64,000 nt of DNA from Enterobacter sp. RIT418 (GTDB lineage: Bacteria; Pseudomonadota; Gammaproteobacteria; Enterobacterales; Enterobacteriaceae): assembly GCF_003057745.1 (NCBI RefSeq), contig NZ_QBJD02000004.1, positions 186,001-250,000 of the forward strand, given 5' to 3'. How positions within the stretch are numbered: the first letter of the stretch is position 1; each line of letters starts with the position of its first letter. Position numbers and translations under genes: made by a program. Positions 8,681 through 19,333 of the stretch are shown piece after piece. The notes under the pieces were generated by a model that saw nothing but the letters and a program-made list of their open reading frames with translations, did no database searches and had not been told where the DNA came from.

Positions 8681-10677
8681 TGCTTAACCTTCTTCCCCTT
8701 CAGCAACTTCCTCACCCACAGCCTGTTCGGATTAATCCCCGCAAGCGTCGTTCTGTCCAGTGGTATCGGCTCGTCGCTCATCTGTGCGGCCAGCACTTCC
8801 GCCAGCAGCGGTGCGGTGCATAGCCCACGCGAGCCCAGCCCGCCCAGCATATACAGTTCCGGATAAGCCGGCGCGCTGACCGCGCTATCCCTGGTTTCTG
8901 CGAGGTTCTGGTAGACCTCGAGCGTGGCGTCATAGTCCGGCACGCTGCCCGCCATCGGCAGATGGTCACGCGTGGCGCAGCGCACGCCGCAGCGCGCTTC
9001 TCCCTCACTCACGTCAACCTCTTTCGCCCATGCCGCGTCCGGGAAGCAGTCGATCAGGCGCTGGCGGTTTTGCTGCTGATCGTCCTCGCTGTAGGCCACG
9101 TCAGCCTGGCCGCGATGATAGCTGGCACCGATGCAGTGGTGGCCGTTAGACGGGTTTTGCGGCGTCAGGTAGCCGTCGTAGCACAGCACCTGGCGCAGTT
9201 TTCGCAGTTCCGGCGTGGTCGGAATGTGGCTGACCTGGCCGCCGACCGGATAAACCGGCAGCGCTTCCGTCTGCGTGAACCGGCTGATGTGATGCCCGTT
9301 TGCCAGTACCACGGCGGCGTGCTGCGCCCGTTTCCCATTGGCAAAATCGAGGACCCAGCGCTCCGAGTGGTTAAGCGCTTCCACCCTGTGGCAATAGTGC
9401 ACCGTCAGCCCGCGGGACTGCGCAAGGGCAATCGCAGCGGCGGTCAGTTCGGCCGGGCATAGCCAGCCGCCGAGCGGATACTGAATCCCCCCGCAGCCGG
9501 TCTTAACCCCGGCGGTTTCAGCAACCTGCTCAGCGCTCACCGCATGGGCGATGGCATCCGGCAGTCCCAGCGACAGCATCTGGTTGATTTTTTGCTGGCT
9601 CTTCTCATCCCACCCGAGCTGCGTGACGCCGCACCAGTCGTGAGCAAACGTGAGCGGCAGGGCGTCATACAGGCGACGGGCGAAGGTGAACGCCGCCGGG
9701 AAGAACTGAAACAGTGCGGGATCGTGCGCGCTCAGGAGCGGGTAAAGCGCGCCCTGGCGGTTGCCCGACGCGCCGCTTGCCGGAGCCTCGTCCGCGCAGT
9801 ACAGCGTAACCTGCCAGCCGCGGTGCAGAAGGGCGTGCGAGAGCAGGGCGCTGGCAATCCCGCCGCCAACGATCGCCACCTCGCGGGACGCGCTGGCGTG
9901 ACGGGCAAACCACGGCGCCTGCGCGGGGATCGCCAGGGTTTGCTCCATGACGCCGACCAGCATGTCGCGCTTGCGGCCAAAGCCCTTGGTCTTCTTCATC
10001 GTGAAGCCCGCGGCCTGCAGCCCGCGCCGCACGAATCCCGCCGAGGTAAAGGTGGCGAGCGTGGCGCCAGGGCGAGCCAGGCGCGCCATGGCGGCAAAAA
10101 GATGATCGCTCCACATGTCGGGGTTTTTGGCGGGCGCAAAGCCGTCCAGGAACCAGGCGTCCACTTTCTGGTTCATCGAATCGTCAAGCTCGTCCGTGAG
10201 CGCATTAATGTCGCCGAGCCACAGGTCCAGCATGACGCGCCCGCCGTCCAGAATAAGGCGATGGCAGCCCCCGATGGCCTGCGGCCACTGGGCCTGCAGC
10301 TGCTCCGCCCACTGTGCCAGCTCGGGCCAGCGCTGATGCGCAAGCCGCAGATCGTGCGCGGTGAGCGGAAATTTTTCGAAACTGACGAAATGTAATCTTT
10401 GCAGCGTAGCTTCAGGGTGTTGGGCTCGAAACTGGTCAAATGCCTGCCAGAGGGTCAGGAAATTGAGGCCGGTACCAAACCCGCTTTCCGCTACTACAAA
10501 CAGGCTGCGGGGATGTTCAGGAAAGCGCGCGTTGAGATAATTTCCGTCGAGGAAAACATAACGGGTTTCTTCCAGTCCGTTATCATTAGAAAAATAGACG
10601 TCATCAAAATCTCGGGAAACAGGTGTACCCTCAGCGTTAAATTCGAGGTTGGCGGGTTGTATAGCGTTTTGTTTCAC
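8668..10677 (-). CDS. mnmC: MnmC, bifunctional tRNA mnm5s2U biosynthesis enzyme
   Basis: A 669-residue two-domain enzyme. The C-terminal FAD oxidase removes the carboxymethyl group from cmnm5(s2)U34 of tRNA, and the N-terminal domain methylates the amine to mnm5s2U. The SAM site ESGFGTG is at 64-70 with [17 protein letters not shown] around 173-190; the FAD Rossmann motif [10 protein letters not shown] is at 267-276 and the C-terminal AGSV/GLGSRG segments complete it. I place the start at GTG 10677, which gives the family N-terminus ([17 protein letters not shown]); the frame stays open 34 codons further upstream without family similarity. The last residues GAA and the stop TGA lie in a repeat element. 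Confidence 0.95.
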   Translation of the reverse strand: MKQNAIQPANLEFNAEGTPVSRDFDDVYFSNDNGLEETRYVFLDGNYLNARFPEHPRSLFVVAESGFGTGLNFLTLWQAFDQFRAQHPEATLQRLHFVSFEKFPLTAHDLRLAHQRWPELAQWAEQLQAQWPQAIGGCHRLILDGGRVMLDLWLGDINALTDELDDSMNQKVDAWFLDGFAPAKNPDMWSDHLFAAMARLARPGATLATFTSAGFVRRGLQAAGFTMKKTKGFGRKRDMLVGVMEQTLAIPAQAPWFARHASASREVAIVGGGIASALLSHALLHRGWQVTLYCADEAPASGASGNRQGALYPLLSAHDPALFQFFPAAFTFARRLYDALPLTFAHDWCGVTQLGWDEKSQQKINQMLSLGLPDAIAHAVSAEQVAETAGVKTGCGGIQYPLGGWLCPAELTAAAIALAQSRGLTVHYCHRVEALNHSERWVLDFANGKRAQHAAVVLANGHHISRFTQTEALPVYPVGGQVSHIPTTPELRKLRQVLCYDGYLTPQNPSNGHHCIGASYHRGQADVAYSEDDQQQNRQRLIDCFPDAAWAKEVDVSEGEARCGVRCATRDHLPMAGSVPDYDATLEVYQNLAETRDSAVSAPAYPELYMLGGLGSRGLCTAPLLAEVLAAQMSDEPIPLDRTTLAGINPNRLWVRKLLKGKKVKQGAA

Positions 10678-10754
10678 GTAAGTTACTCGTCCGACAGGCA
10701 GTGGCACGATCTTAACGATGTGGGCGCATTGGTGCAAATTTCCGCAGAAAATGG

Positions 10755-10787
10755 CTGATCGGACTTGTTCGGCGTACAAGTGTACGC
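10755..10787 (+). promoter_or_regulatory. FadR-like and FabR-like operators upstream of fabB
   Basis: CTGATCGGACTTGTT (10755-10769) resembles the FadR consensus, where FadR activates fabA and fabB. Immediately after it GCGTAC-N4-GTACGC (10772-10787) is a perfect palindrome of the type bound by FabR, the repressor of unsaturated fatty-acid genes. A -10-like TATAGT lies at 10810-10815, 21 bases before fabB. The arrangement matches what is described for E. coli fabB; the assignment is by sequence memory. Confidence 0.75.
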
Positions 10788-10835
10788 TATTGTGCGACTC
10801 GAAACTTACTATAGTGCGACTGACAGAGGTATTGA

Positions 10836-12053
10836 ATGAAACGTGCAGTGATTACTGGCCTGGGCATCGTTTCCAGCATCGGTAATAACCAGCAGGAAGT
10901 CCTGGCATCTCTGCGTGAAGGACGCTCCGGGATCACTTTCTCTGAAGAGTTTAAAGATTCTGGAATGCGTAGCCACGTATGGGGTAACGTCAAACTGGAC
11001 ACCACCGGTTTGATTGACCGTAAAGTGGTTCGTTTCATGAACGATGCCTCTATCTACGCCTATCTTTCAATGCAGGAAGCGATCAAAGATTCCGGCCTGA
11101 GCGAAGAGACGTATCAGAACAACCCGCGCGTTGGCCTGATTGCCGGTTCCGGCGGTTCGTCTAAAGCACAGGTATTCGGTGCTGACGCGATGCGCAGCCC
11201 GCGCGGCCTGAAAGCCGTTGGTCCTTACGTTGTGACCAAAGCGATGGGTTCTGCGGTGTCTGCCTGCCTGGCAACCCCGTTCAAAATTCACGGCGTAAAC
11301 TACTCCATCAGCTCTGCCTGCGCGACGTCCGCACACTGCATTGGTAATGCGGTAGAGCAGATCCAGCTGGGCAAACAGGACATCGTATTTGCTGGCGGCG
11401 GCGAAGAGCTGGGCTGGGAAATGGCCTGTGAGTTCGACGCAATGGGCGCGTTGTCCACCAAGTACAACGAAACGCCTGAAAAAGCCTCCCGTACCTATGA
11501 CGCGCACCGCGATGGTTTCATCATCGCAGGCGGCGGCGGTATGGTTGTGGTTGAAGAGCTGGAGCATGCTCTGGCGCGCGGTGCGCACATCTACGCTGAA
11601 ATCGTCGGCTACGGCGCGACTTCCGACGGCGCAGACATGGTTGCACCATCCGGCGAAGGCGCGGTGCGCTGCATGAAGATGGCGATGCACGGCGTTGACA
11701 CGCCAATCGACTACCTGAACTCCCACGGCACTTCTACTCCGGTAGGCGACGTGAAAGAGCTGGGTGCGATCCGCGAAGTGTTCGGCGACAACAGCCCGGC
11801 TATCTCCGCGACCAAAGCGATGACCGGCCACTCTCTGGGCGCGGCTGGCGTTCAGGAAGCGATCTACTCCCTGCTGATGCTGGAAAACGGCTTTATCGCC
11901 CCAAGCATCAACATCGACGAGATGGACGAGCAGGCGGCTGGCCTGAACATCGTGACTAAACCAACGGAAGCGACGCTGACCACCGTGATGTCCAACAGCT
12001 TCGGCTTCGGCGGCACTAACGCCACGCTGGTGATGCGCAAGCTGAAAGCATAA
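10836..12053 (+). CDS. fabB: beta-ketoacyl-ACP synthase I
   Basis: A 405-residue condensing enzyme that elongates acyl-ACP with malonyl-ACP and is required for unsaturated fatty-acid synthesis. The Cys-His-His triad is visible: Cys162 in [11 protein letters not shown], His297 in [12 protein letters not shown] and His332 in [10 protein letters not shown], with Lys327 nearby. It is one residue shorter than the E. coli protein, in the loop around 107-111. It has its own promoter region with FadR/FabR sites and its own terminator, and it is divergent from mnmC. AccD in this window supplies malonyl-CoA upstream in the same pathway. Confidence 0.98.
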   Translation: MKRAVITGLGIVSSIGNNQQEVLASLREGRSGITFSEEFKDSGMRSHVWGNVKLDTTGLIDRKVVRFMNDASIYAYLSMQEAIKDSGLSEETYQNNPRVGLIAGSGGSSKAQVFGADAMRSPRGLKAVGPYVVTKAMGSAVSACLATPFKIHGVNYSISSACATSAHCIGNAVEQIQLGKQDIVFAGGGEELGWEMACEFDAMGALSTKYNETPEKASRTYDAHRDGFIIAGGGGMVVVEELEHALARGAHIYAEIVGYGATSDGADMVAPSGEGAVRCMKMAMHGVDTPIDYLNSHGTSTPVGDVKELGAIREVFGDNSPAISATKAMTGHSLGAAGVQEAIYSLLMLENGFIAPSINIDEMDEQAAGLNIVTKPTEATLTTVMSNSFGFGGTNATLVMRKLKA

Positions 12054-12074
12054 GTTTTTGAATGTATAGTAGAA

Positions 12075-12098
12075 GGGAGCCTGAGGGCTCCCTTTTTT
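12075..12098 (+). terminator. fabB terminator
   Basis: GGGAGCC (12075-12081), loop TGAG, GGCTCCC (12086-12092), then six T. A textbook Rho-independent terminator 21 bases after the fabB stop; it also separates fabB from yfcJ. Confidence 0.9.
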
Positions 12099-12118
12099 AT
12101 GCTTATTCGGAGCTACGC

Positions 12119-13297
12119 ATGACGGTTGTTACCCCTGCAGAGAAGGCATCCTCTGCGAATGTTTCGCTGTTTCGCATCGCTTTCGCGGTGTTCCTGACCT
12201 ACATGACCGTGGGCCTGCCGCTGCCGGTTATTCCGCTTTTCGTGCACCAGGAGCTTGGCTATGGCAACACGATGGTCGGCATTGCCGTGGGCATTCAATT
12301 TTTAGCCACCGTCTTGACCCGCGGCTACGCCGGACGCCTGGCGGATCAGCACGGCGCGAAGCGCTCGGCGCTGCAGGGGATGTTTGCCTGCGGGCTGGCG
12401 GGCGGGGCGTGGCTGCTCGCGGCACTGCTTCCCGTCGAGCCAATGTACAAATTTGCGCTGCTGGTGGTTGGGCGCCTGATCCTCGGCTTTGGCGAAAGCC
12501 AGCTGCTGACCGGCACGCTGACGTGGGGCATGGGGCTGGTGGGCCCGTCCCGTTCGGGCAAAGTGATGTCGTGGAACGGGATGGCGATTTACGGCGCGCT
12601 GGCGGCCGGTGCGCCGCTTGGGCTGCTGATCCACAGCCAGTTTGGCTTCGCCGCGCTCGCGGGAACGACCATGGTGCTGCCGCTGGTGGCCTGGGCGTTT
12701 AACGGCACGGTGCGTAAAGTGCCTGCGCACAAGGGTGAACGTCCCTCCCTCTGGAGCGTCGTCGGACAGATCTGGCAGCCGGGGCTTGGCCTGGCGCTGC
12801 AGGGCGTCGGGTTTGCGGTCATCGGCACGTTTGTCTCGCTGTACTTCATGAGCCGGGGATGGGCCATGGCCGGCTTTACGCTCACGGCCTTTGGCGGCGC
12901 GTTTGTGCTGATGCGCGTCCTGTTCGGCTGGATGCCAGATCGCTTTGGCGGCGTGAAGGTGGCGGTGGCATCGCTGGTCATCGAAACTATCGGGCTGGTG
13001 CTGCTCTGGCAGGCACCCGTAGCGTCCGTTGCGCTGCTGGGCGCGGCGCTAACCGGCTGCGGCTGTTCCCTGATCTTCCCGGCGCTGGGCGTTGAGGTGG
13101 TGAAGCGCGTTGCCCCGCAGGTGCGCGGCACGGCGCTCGGCGGCTACGCGGCGTTTCAGGATATCTCCTACGGCGTGACCGGGCCGCTGGCGGGGCTATT
13201 AGCCACGTCGTTTGGCTATCCGTCGGTATTCCTGGCGGGGGCGGTTTCTGCGGTAGTCGGGATCGTGGTAACGCTGGTGGCGTTTCGCCGGGCGTAG
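12119..13297 (+). CDS. yfcJ: MFS transporter YfcJ
   Basis: A 392-residue major facilitator protein with about twelve hydrophobic segments, matching YfcJ (YhhS/YfcJ arabinose-efflux-like family). The loop between helices 2 and 3 carries [15 protein letters not shown], the MFS motif A. The substrate is not established. The frame is open upstream to 12062, across the fabB terminator; I choose ATG 12119 because it follows an RBS (CGGAGC) and aligns with the E. coli N-terminus. Confidence 0.92.
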   Translation: MTVVTPAEKASSANVSLFRIAFAVFLTYMTVGLPLPVIPLFVHQELGYGNTMVGIAVGIQFLATVLTRGYAGRLADQHGAKRSALQGMFACGLAGGAWLLAALLPVEPMYKFALLVVGRLILGFGESQLLTGTLTWGMGLVGPSRSGKVMSWNGMAIYGALAAGAPLGLLIHSQFGFAALAGTTMVLPLVAWAFNGTVRKVPAHKGERPSLWSVVGQIWQPGLGLALQGVGFAVIGTFVSLYFMSRGWAMAGFTLTAFGGAFVLMRVLFGWMPDRFGGVKVAVASLVIETIGLVLLWQAPVASVALLGAALTGCGCSLIFPALGVEVVKRVAPQVRGTALGGYAAFQDISYGVTGPLAGLLATSFGYPSVFLAGAVSAVVGIVVTLVAFRRA

Positions 13298-13339
13298 CCC
13301 TTGTTGACCGGTGGCGCTGCGCTTACCGTGCCATCGCAG

Positions 13340-13364
13340 GCCGGGTAAGGCGCAGCCGCCCGGC
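13340..13364. repeat. REP element between yfcJ and flk
   Basis: GCCGGGTAAGG at 13340-13350 with its imperfect complement CCGCCCGGC at 13356-13364 is a classic REP palindrome. It lies between two converging genes, six bases from the flk stop, a typical REP position. Confidence 0.8.
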
Positions 13365-13369
13365 GGTTG

Positions 13370-14374
13370 TTAAGCCACCAGCCAGAAAATCGCGAGCGCA
13401 ATCATCAGCGCAATAAACATCAGCCCCGGGCGGGCCGACATATTTTTGACCGTTTCCACGATCGGCGCGAACAGCGGGCTGTATATCGGCTGAATGTTGC
13501 GTGGCTCCGGCACGCCCGCTTCGCGCTCGGCGCGGCGAACAAAAATCTGGTTGAGCAGATCCTGCACCTGCGAGGTGGTCAGCACCGACTGAGGGGTAAC
13601 CTGCCATGTCTGCTGGGCATAATCGCGAATGGCGTCGAACTCGCGCGGCTCCAGCGGCTGCTTGAGCGCGGCCTGGAGCGTGTTCAGCGTTGGGGCGCTC
13701 TGCGTGCTAAGCGTCTGGCGCGCCTGTAGCCAGGTGACCAGATGAGTAAACTGTTTCGCCGGAATTAATTCTCCCGCCTTCACGCCGGACAGCTCCAGCA
13801 TGGATTGCCAGATAAGCTTTGTTGACTCGCCTGTGGCGGCGGCAAGCTTGCTCACCATCTGGTTTAGCGTGTTATGTTCCGCCGGCTGCAGCGGGCGCTC
13901 CGTGGCCGGGCGCTGCTGCGGCTGAGGAATCGAAAGCTGGTTGCTTTGTAGCAGGGTCAGTACGGTTTTCAGCTGTTCAGGGGTCAGCTGGCTTAGCGCG
14001 GTTTGGCCAAACTGCTGGCGAATAAAATCGCTCACGGCCTGGCGGTTATTCCCCTGGCCTAGCAGCTCGGTCAGCTGGGACATAATCTGGCGCGTGTTAT
14101 GGTTAAGCTGCGCCGTACTCAGACGCTGATTCAGGTTTTGCTCGGCTGCAGGGAAGTGGCGCGACTGCAGGGGCGCATCGTTCCGGAGCCCCAGGTCATG
14201 CTTCATTCCGGCCCAGACTTCCGCATTTTGCTGTGAGGTCAGGGCGATCAGGCGGGTGATCAGTCGCTCGAGCACGGTGCGCTGCTGCGTGGAGAGCGGC
14301 TGGTCACCTGCGACGTTGGGCGTTACGGAGCCTTCACCCGGAGGGCGAGGCGGCGTACCTGAAATGGGCTGCAT
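13370..14374 (-). CDS. flk: Flk, flagellar regulatory membrane protein
   Basis: A protein of about 334 residues matching Flk (YfcK-region flagellar protein): proline/glutamine-rich cytoplasmic N-terminal part and a single C-terminal membrane segment (LMFIALMIALAIFWLVA) at the very end, so it is tail-anchored. In Salmonella Flk prevents premature secretion of late flagellar substrates and links ring assembly to FlgM export. A TTG two codons upstream is possible, but AAGGA lies nine bases before ATG 14374 and only three before the TTG, which decides for the ATG. With lrhA and cheV it is one of three motility-related genes here. Confidence 0.9.
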   Translation of the reverse strand: MQPISGTPPRPPGEGSVTPNVAGDQPLSTQQRTVLERLITRLIALTSQQNAEVWAGMKHDLGLRNDAPLQSRHFPAAEQNLNQRLSTAQLNHNTRQIMSQLTELLGQGNNRQAVSDFIRQQFGQTALSQLTPEQLKTVLTLLQSNQLSIPQPQQRPATERPLQPAEHNTLNQMVSKLAAATGESTKLIWQSMLELSGVKAGELIPAKQFTHLVTWLQARQTLSTQSAPTLNTLQAALKQPLEPREFDAIRDYAQQTWQVTPQSVLTTSQVQDLLNQIFVRRAEREAGVPEPRNIQPIYSPLFAPIVETVKNMSARPGLMFIALMIALAIFWLVA

Positions 14375-14486
14375 CGTCAAAAATCCTTAAAGTCATACTC
14401 GGCGTAAACCCGGCTTAGTGATATGCCTGGCTGCGAGATTATGGCACACTTGGCAGGTTTACTTCCTCTCAAACAGGTACTCAGAC

Positions 14487-15623
14487 GTGAAAATCCTCGT
14501 TGATGAAAATATGCCTTACGCCCGCGAGCTGTTTAGCCGCCTGGGTGAGGTGAAGGCTGTCCCCGGTCGCCCGATTCCGGTTAGTGAACTTGACGATGCA
14601 GACGCGCTGATGGTGCGCTCGGTGACCAGGGTAAATGAGGCGCTGCTCGCCGGTAAAGCGATCAAGTTTGTCGGCACCGCCACGGCCGGGACCGATCATG
14701 TGGATGATAAATGGCTCGAGCAGGCGGGTATTGGCTTCTCGGCCGCCCCGGGCTGTAACGCGATTGCCGTTGTGGAATATGTCTTTTCCTCTCTGCTGAT
14801 GCTGGCCGAGCGCGACGGGTTTGCGCTTAAAGACCGCACGGTCGGTATCGTCGGCGTCGGCAACGTGGGCGGACGTCTGCAAAAACGTCTTGAAGCCCTG
14901 GGGATCCGCACGCTGCTGTGCGATCCGCCGCGCAAGGATAATGGCGACGCGGGTGATTTCCGCACGCTGGACGAGCTGGTCGCGCAGTGCGATGTCCTGA
15001 CCTTCCACACGCCGCTGTTTAAGGATGGCCCCTATAAGTCACTTCATCTTGCCGATGAAGCGCTGATCCGCCGCCTGAAGCCCGGCACGATTTTAATCAA
15101 CGCCTGCCGCGGCCCGGTGGTGGATAACGCCGCGCTGCTGAAATGTCTGGAAGCGGGGCAAGAGCTGAGCGTGGTGCTGGACGTGTGGGAGCCGGAGCCG
15201 GATCTGAACGTCGCGCTGCTTGAGAGGGTTGATGTTGGTACGGCGCATATCGCTGGTTATACCCTGGAAGGGAAAGCGCGCGGCACCACCCAGGTCTTTG
15301 AAGCCTATAGCGCGTTTATCGGCCACCCGCAGCAGGTTGCGCTCGACACCCTGCTGCCGGCCCCCGAGTTTGGCCGCATAACCCTGCACGGGCCGCTCGA
15401 TCAGGCAACGCTGAAAAGGCTGGTACATTTGGTGTATGATGTGCGCCGCGATGACGCGCTGCTGCGTAAAGCGGCGGGTATTCCGGGTGAGTTTGATAAG
15501 CTGCGTAAGCACTATCTTGAACGCCGCGAATGGTCTTCCCTGTATGTGATGTGCGATGACGCAACGACAGCGACGCTGCTGCACAAGCTGGGGTTTAACG
15601 CCGTTCATCATCCGGCACGTTAA
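14487..15623 (+). CDS. pdxB: erythronate-4-phosphate dehydrogenase
   Basis: A 378-residue D-isomer-specific 2-hydroxyacid dehydrogenase that oxidises 4-phosphoerythronate, the second step of pyridoxal 5'-phosphate synthesis. The NAD motif [10 protein letters not shown] starts near residue 119. The catalytic residues Arg208 ([10 protein letters not shown]), Glu237 (DVWEPEPDL) and His254 (HIAGYTLEG) are in place. The start is GTG 14487, giving [16 protein letters not shown]; longer upstream forms lack family similarity. Followed by a hairpin and usg-truA-dedA, the same order as the classical pdxB-hisT operon of E. coli. Confidence 0.97.
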   Translation: MKILVDENMPYARELFSRLGEVKAVPGRPIPVSELDDADALMVRSVTRVNEALLAGKAIKFVGTATAGTDHVDDKWLEQAGIGFSAAPGCNAIAVVEYVFSSLLMLAERDGFALKDRTVGIVGVGNVGGRLQKRLEALGIRTLLCDPPRKDNGDAGDFRTLDELVAQCDVLTFHTPLFKDGPYKSLHLADEALIRRLKPGTILINACRGPVVDNAALLKCLEAGQELSVVLDVWEPEPDLNVALLERVDVGTAHIAGYTLEGKARGTTQVFEAYSAFIGHPQQVALDTLLPAPEFGRITLHGPLDQATLKRLVHLVYDVRRDDALLRKAAGIPGEFDKLRKHYLERREWSSLYVMCDDATTATLLHKLGFNAVHHPAR

Positions 15624-15635
15624 TGTCTTCTTAAC

Positions 15636-15671
15636 GCTCCCTGTTGGATACTCCGACAGGGACGCTTTTTT
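15636..15671 (+). terminator. terminator/attenuator between pdxB and usg
   Basis: TCCCTGT (15638-15644) pairs with ACAGGGA (15656-15662), extended by GC/GC with one bulge, then six T (15666-15671). Only 19 bases separate it from the usg ATG, so partial read-through into usg-truA is likely, as described for the E. coli operon. Confidence 0.8.
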
Positions 15672-15690
15672 ATTTCTGGAGTAAACCACC

Positions 15691-16704
15691 ATGTCTGAAG
15701 GCTGGAACATTGCCATTTTAGGTGCCACGGGCGCCGTGGGTGAAGCCCTGCTCGAAACCCTTGCCGAGCGTCAGTTCCCGGTGGGCGAGATTTACGCGCT
15801 GGCGCGCACCGACAGCGCGGGTGAACACCTGCGTTTTGCGGGCAAATCCGTCATGGTTCAGGATGCGGCCGAGTTCGACTGGACGCAGGCGCAGCTGGCG
15901 TTCTTTGCGGCGGGCGCTGAAGCCACCGCGTCCTATGTTGAAGAGGCCACCAACGCGGGCTGTCTGGTCATCGACCTGAGTGGCCTGTTCTCCCTGGAGC
16001 CGGACGTTCCGCTGGTGGTGCCGGACGTCAACCCGTTCGTGCTGGCCGACTACCGCAACCGCAATATCATTGCCGTACCGAACAGCCTCACCAGCCAGCT
16101 TCTGACCGCCCTGAAGCCGCTGATCGTCGACGGCGGCCTGTCGCGCATCACCGTTACCAGCCTGCTGTCCGCGTCCGCGAACGGCAAAAAGGCCGTTGAC
16201 GCGCTGGCAGGGCAGAGCGCGAAGCTGCTCAACGGCATTCCGATTGACGAAGACGATTTCTTTGGCCGCCAGCTGGCGTTCAACATGCTGCCGCTGCTGC
16301 CCGACCGCGAAGGCTCCGTGCGTGAAGAGCGTCGGATTGTCGATGAAGCGCGCAAGATCATGCAGGATGACGGCCTGATGATTTCCGCTAACTGCGTACA
16401 GTCTCCGGTGTTTTATGGTCACGCGCAGATGGTGGGCTTTGAGGCCCTGCGACCGCTGGCCGCAGAAGAGGCGCGCGATGCGTTTGGCCGCGGCGAAGAC
16501 ATCGTGCTCTCTGAAGAGAGCGAGTTCCCGACGCAGGTTGGCGATGCAACCGGCAGCGCGCACCTCTCCGTTGGCTGCGTGCGTAACGACTACGGCATGC
16601 CGGAGCAGGTTCAGTTCTGGTCGGTTGCCGATAACGTTCGCTTTGGCGGCGCGCTGATGGCCGTCAAAATTGCCGAGAGGCTGGTGCAGGAGTATTTGTA
16701 CTGA
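15691..16704 (+). CDS. usg: Usg, aspartate-semialdehyde-dehydrogenase-like protein
   Basis: A 337-residue homologue of aspartate-beta-semialdehyde dehydrogenase. The NADP-binding start [16 protein letters not shown] (residues 7-22) is intact, and the C-terminal [11 protein letters not shown] segment keeps the histidine. The place of the catalytic cysteine (PNCTT in the enzymes) reads PNSLTS at 130-135, so the nucleophile is missing. This is a property of Usg in E. coli as well and suggests no dehydrogenase activity. Function unknown. ATG 15691 follows a CTGGAG site; its TGA overlaps the truA ATG by one base. Confidence 0.94.
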   Translation: MSEGWNIAILGATGAVGEALLETLAERQFPVGEIYALARTDSAGEHLRFAGKSVMVQDAAEFDWTQAQLAFFAAGAEATASYVEEATNAGCLVIDLSGLFSLEPDVPLVVPDVNPFVLADYRNRNIIAVPNSLTSQLLTALKPLIVDGGLSRITVTSLLSASANGKKAVDALAGQSAKLLNGIPIDEDDFFGRQLAFNMLPLLPDREGSVREERRIVDEARKIMQDDGLMISANCVQSPVFYGHAQMVGFEALRPLAAEEARDAFGRGEDIVLSEESEFPTQVGDATGSAHLSVGCVRNDYGMPEQVQFWSVADNVRFGGALMAVKIAERLVQEYLY

Positions 16705-17516
16705 TGTCCGAGGTGCAATTAAAGCCGGTCCATAAAATTGCCCTCGGCATTGAGTACGATGGCAGTAAGTATTATGGCTGGCAGCGTCAGAACGAGGTGC
16801 GCAGCGTCCAGGAAAAGCTGGAAAAAGCGCTCACTCAGGTGGCGAACGAACCCATAAGCGTCTTCTGCGCCGGGCGCACGGACGCTGGCGTTCACGGGAC
16901 GGGGCAGGTGGTGCATTTTGAAACCACAGCCGTTCGCAAGGACGCCGCGTGGACGCTGGGCGTAAATGCGAATTTGCCTGGTGACATCGCGGTGCGTTGG
17001 GTGAAAGATGTGCCCGATGATTTTCACGCGCGCTTTAGCGCCACCGCGCGCCGTTACCGCTATATCATCTATAACCAGCGCCTTCGCCCGGCGATCCTCG
17101 GGCAGGGCGTGACGCACTTCTACGAGCCGCTGGATGCGGAACGTATGCAGCGCGCGGCGCAGTGCCTGATTGGAGAGAATGACTTTACGTCGTTTCGTGC
17201 GGTGCAGTGCCAGTCCCGCACGCCGTGGCGTAACGTTATGCACATAAACGTCAGTCGTTTTGGCGCGTATGTGGTGGTGGATATCAAAGCCAATGCCTTT
17301 GTACATCATATGGTGCGGAATATTGTAGGCAGCCTGATGGAAGTGGGTGCCGGACACCAGCCGGAGAGCTGGATTGCAGACCTGCTGGCGGCGAAGGACA
17401 GAACGCTTGCGGCAGCCACGGCGAAAGCAGAAGGACTGTATCTGGTTGCGGTTGACTATCCGGAACGGTTTGACCTGCCAAAACCGCCAATGGGCCCGCT
17501 GTTTTTAGCGGACTAA
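16704..17516 (+). CDS. truA: tRNA pseudouridine(38-40) synthase
   Basis: A 270-residue enzyme isomerising uridines 38-40 in the anticodon arm of many tRNAs. The catalytic aspartate is Asp60 in [14 protein letters not shown], and the downstream motifs [15 protein letters not shown] are present. It overlaps usg by one base (TGATG), a translational coupling known for hisT. Length equals E. coli TruA. mnmC in this window modifies U34 of other tRNAs. Confidence 0.97.
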   Translation: MSEVQLKPVHKIALGIEYDGSKYYGWQRQNEVRSVQEKLEKALTQVANEPISVFCAGRTDAGVHGTGQVVHFETTAVRKDAAWTLGVNANLPGDIAVRWVKDVPDDFHARFSATARRYRYIIYNQRLRPAILGQGVTHFYEPLDAERMQRAAQCLIGENDFTSFRAVQCQSRTPWRNVMHINVSRFGAYVVVDIKANAFVHHMVRNIVGSLMEVGAGHQPESWIADLLAAKDRTLAAATAKAEGLYLVAVDYPERFDLPKPPMGPLFLAD

Positions 17517-17544
17517 ACAACGGTGCAATTAAGGCTTAAACAAT

Positions 17545-18204
17545 ATGGACGTAATACGTTTTCTGATTGATTTCATTCTGCATATTGATGTTCACCTGGC
17601 GGAACTGGTCGCGCAGTACGGCGTCTGGGTTTACGCTATTCTGTTCCTCATTCTGTTCTGTGAAACCGGTCTGGTCGTTACCCCATTCCTGCCGGGGGAC
17701 TCCTTGCTGTTTGTGGCGGGTGCGTTATCGGCACTACCGACCAATGATTTGAACGTGCATCTGATGGTGGTGTTGATGGTGATTGCCGCGATTATCGGCG
17801 ATGCCGTCAACTATACCATTGGCCGGGTGTTCGGTGAGCGTTTGTTCAGTAATCCGGATTCGAAAATTTTCCGTCGCAGCTATTTAGATAAAACCCATGC
17901 GTTTTATGAACGTCATGGCGGAAAAACCATTATCCTTGCGCGCTTTGTGCCTATTGTGCGCACATTTGCACCGTTTGTGGCGGGAATGGGGCACATGTCC
18001 TATCGTCATTTTGCGATGTATAACGTCGTGGGTGCGCTGCTGTGGGTGCTGTTGTTTACCTATGCAGGCTACCTGTTTGGCGACTTGCCGGTGGTTCAGG
18101 AAAACCTTAAGTTACTGATTGTAGCGATTATTGTGCTTTCCGTACTGCCTGGCGTTATCGAAATTATTCGTCACAGGCGCGCGGCAGCAAAACAAGCGAA
18201 GTAA
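17545..18204 (+). CDS. dedA: DedA-family membrane protein DedA
   Basis: A 219-residue inner-membrane protein with several hydrophobic segments and the DedA signatures [19 protein letters not shown] (segment around 37-55) and the [17 protein letters not shown] arginine motif around residues 133-149. DedA/VTT proteins act in membrane lipid homeostasis and undecaprenyl-phosphate or phospholipid flipping; which substrate this paralog handles is not settled. It lies 28 bases after truA, probably in the same transcript. Confidence 0.94.
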   Translation: MDVIRFLIDFILHIDVHLAELVAQYGVWVYAILFLILFCETGLVVTPFLPGDSLLFVAGALSALPTNDLNVHLMVVLMVIAAIIGDAVNYTIGRVFGERLFSNPDSKIFRRSYLDKTHAFYERHGGKTIILARFVPIVRTFAPFVAGMGHMSYRHFAMYNVVGALLWVLLFTYAGYLFGDLPVVQENLKLLIVAIIVLSVLPGVIEIIRHRRAAAKQAK

Positions 18205-18358
18205 ATGCACGCTGGCGGTTCGACCACTTTTTTATCCAAAGTTTCGGGCTGTTATGTTTTAATGTGCAACATTCATGGTCTGTTGGAGGCAAAAATGGCA
18301 TTATTCGCCTCTTACAGCAAAACTGGCATACGACCAGGTTCAGGCAGAAAGGTTATCA

Positions 18359-19264
18359 ATGAGCTGGATTGAACGAATTAAAAGCAACATTACCCCAACG
18401 CGTAAAGCGAGCATTCCTGAAGGGGTATGGACGAAGTGTGATAGCTGCGGCCAGGTTCTGTATCGCGCAGAGCTGGAGCGCAATCTTGAGGTGTGTCCGA
18501 AGTGTGACCACCATATGCGTATGTCGGCGCGCAACCGCCTGCATAGCCTGCTGGACGAAGGTTCTCTGGTAGAACTGGGCAGCGAGCTTGAGCCAAAAGA
18601 CGTGCTGAAGTTCCGCGACTCCAAAAAATACAAAGATCGTCTGGCCTCTGCTCAGAAAGAGACCGGCGAGAAAGACGCGCTGGTCGTCATGAAAGGCACC
18701 CTGCACGAGATGCCGGTGGTCGCCGCCGCATTCGAGTTCTCCTTTATGGGCGGCTCGATGGGCTCCGTAGTCGGTGCGCGTTTCGTGCGTGCCGTTGAGC
18801 AGGCGCTGGAAGACAACTGCCCGCTGATCTGCTTCTCCGCCTCCGGCGGCGCGCGTATGCAGGAAGCGCTGATGTCCCTGATGCAGATGGCGAAAACCTC
18901 TGCTGCGCTGGCGAAAATGCAGGAGCGCGGTCTGCCGTACATTTCCGTGCTGACCGACCCAACCATGGGCGGCGTTTCTGCAAGCTTCGCGATGCTGGGC
19001 GATCTTAACGTCGCTGAGCCGAAAGCGCTAATTGGCTTTGCCGGTCCTCGCGTTATCGAACAGACCGTACGTGAAAAGCTGCCGCCGGGCTTCCAGCGCA
19101 GTGAGTTCCTCATTGAAAAAGGCGCTATCGATATGATCGTTCGCCGTCCGGAAATGCGCCTGAAGCTGGCAAGCATCCTGGCGAAGCTGATGAATCTGCC
19201 GTCGCCTCAGCCTGATGAGCCGCGTGAAGGCGTGGTTGTACCGCATCAGGAACCCGAGGCCTGA
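18359..19264 (+). CDS. accD: acetyl-CoA carboxylase carboxyltransferase subunit beta
   Basis: A 301-residue protein that, with AccA, transfers the carboxyl group from biotin to acetyl-CoA to make malonyl-CoA. The N-terminal zinc ribbon has Cys27, Cys30, Cys46 and Cys49. The crotonase-like carboxyltransferase core carries [12 protein letters not shown] and [13 protein letters not shown]. The frame is open to 18275, but ATG 18359 gives the family start [13 protein letters not shown]. The 154 bases after dedA hold a T-rich stretch (18228-18265) where a promoter is likely, though I could not fix its hexamers. Confidence 0.98.
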   Translation: MSWIERIKSNITPTRKASIPEGVWTKCDSCGQVLYRAELERNLEVCPKCDHHMRMSARNRLHSLLDEGSLVELGSELEPKDVLKFRDSKKYKDRLASAQKETGEKDALVVMKGTLHEMPVVAAAFEFSFMGGSMGSVVGARFVRAVEQALEDNCPLICFSASGGARMQEALMSLMQMAKTSAALAKMQERGLPYISVLTDPTMGGVSASFAMLGDLNVAEPKALIGFAGPRVIEQTVREKLPPGFQRSEFLIEKGAIDMIVRRPEMRLKLASILAKLMNLPSPQPDEPREGVVVPHQEPEA

Positions 19265-19270
19265 TAACTG

Positions 19271-19302
19271 AAAAGGGCAGGGCCGGTTGGCGCTGCCCTT
19301 TT
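19271..19302. terminator. accD terminator
   Basis: AAAAGGGCAG (19271-19280) and CTGCCCTTTT (19293-19302) form a perfect 10-bp stem over a 12-base loop, with a T run inside the descending arm. It begins six bases after the accD stop and precedes folC by 31 bases. Confidence 0.85.
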
Positions 19303-19333
19303 GCTTTCTAACCGTTAATGACAGCCGGGCATT

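Noticed and set aside
9544..10395. 283-codon frame on the plus strand inside mnmC
   Set aside because: Fully inside a clear mnmC on the other strand, low-complexity Arg/Ala/Gly-rich product, no ribosome site.
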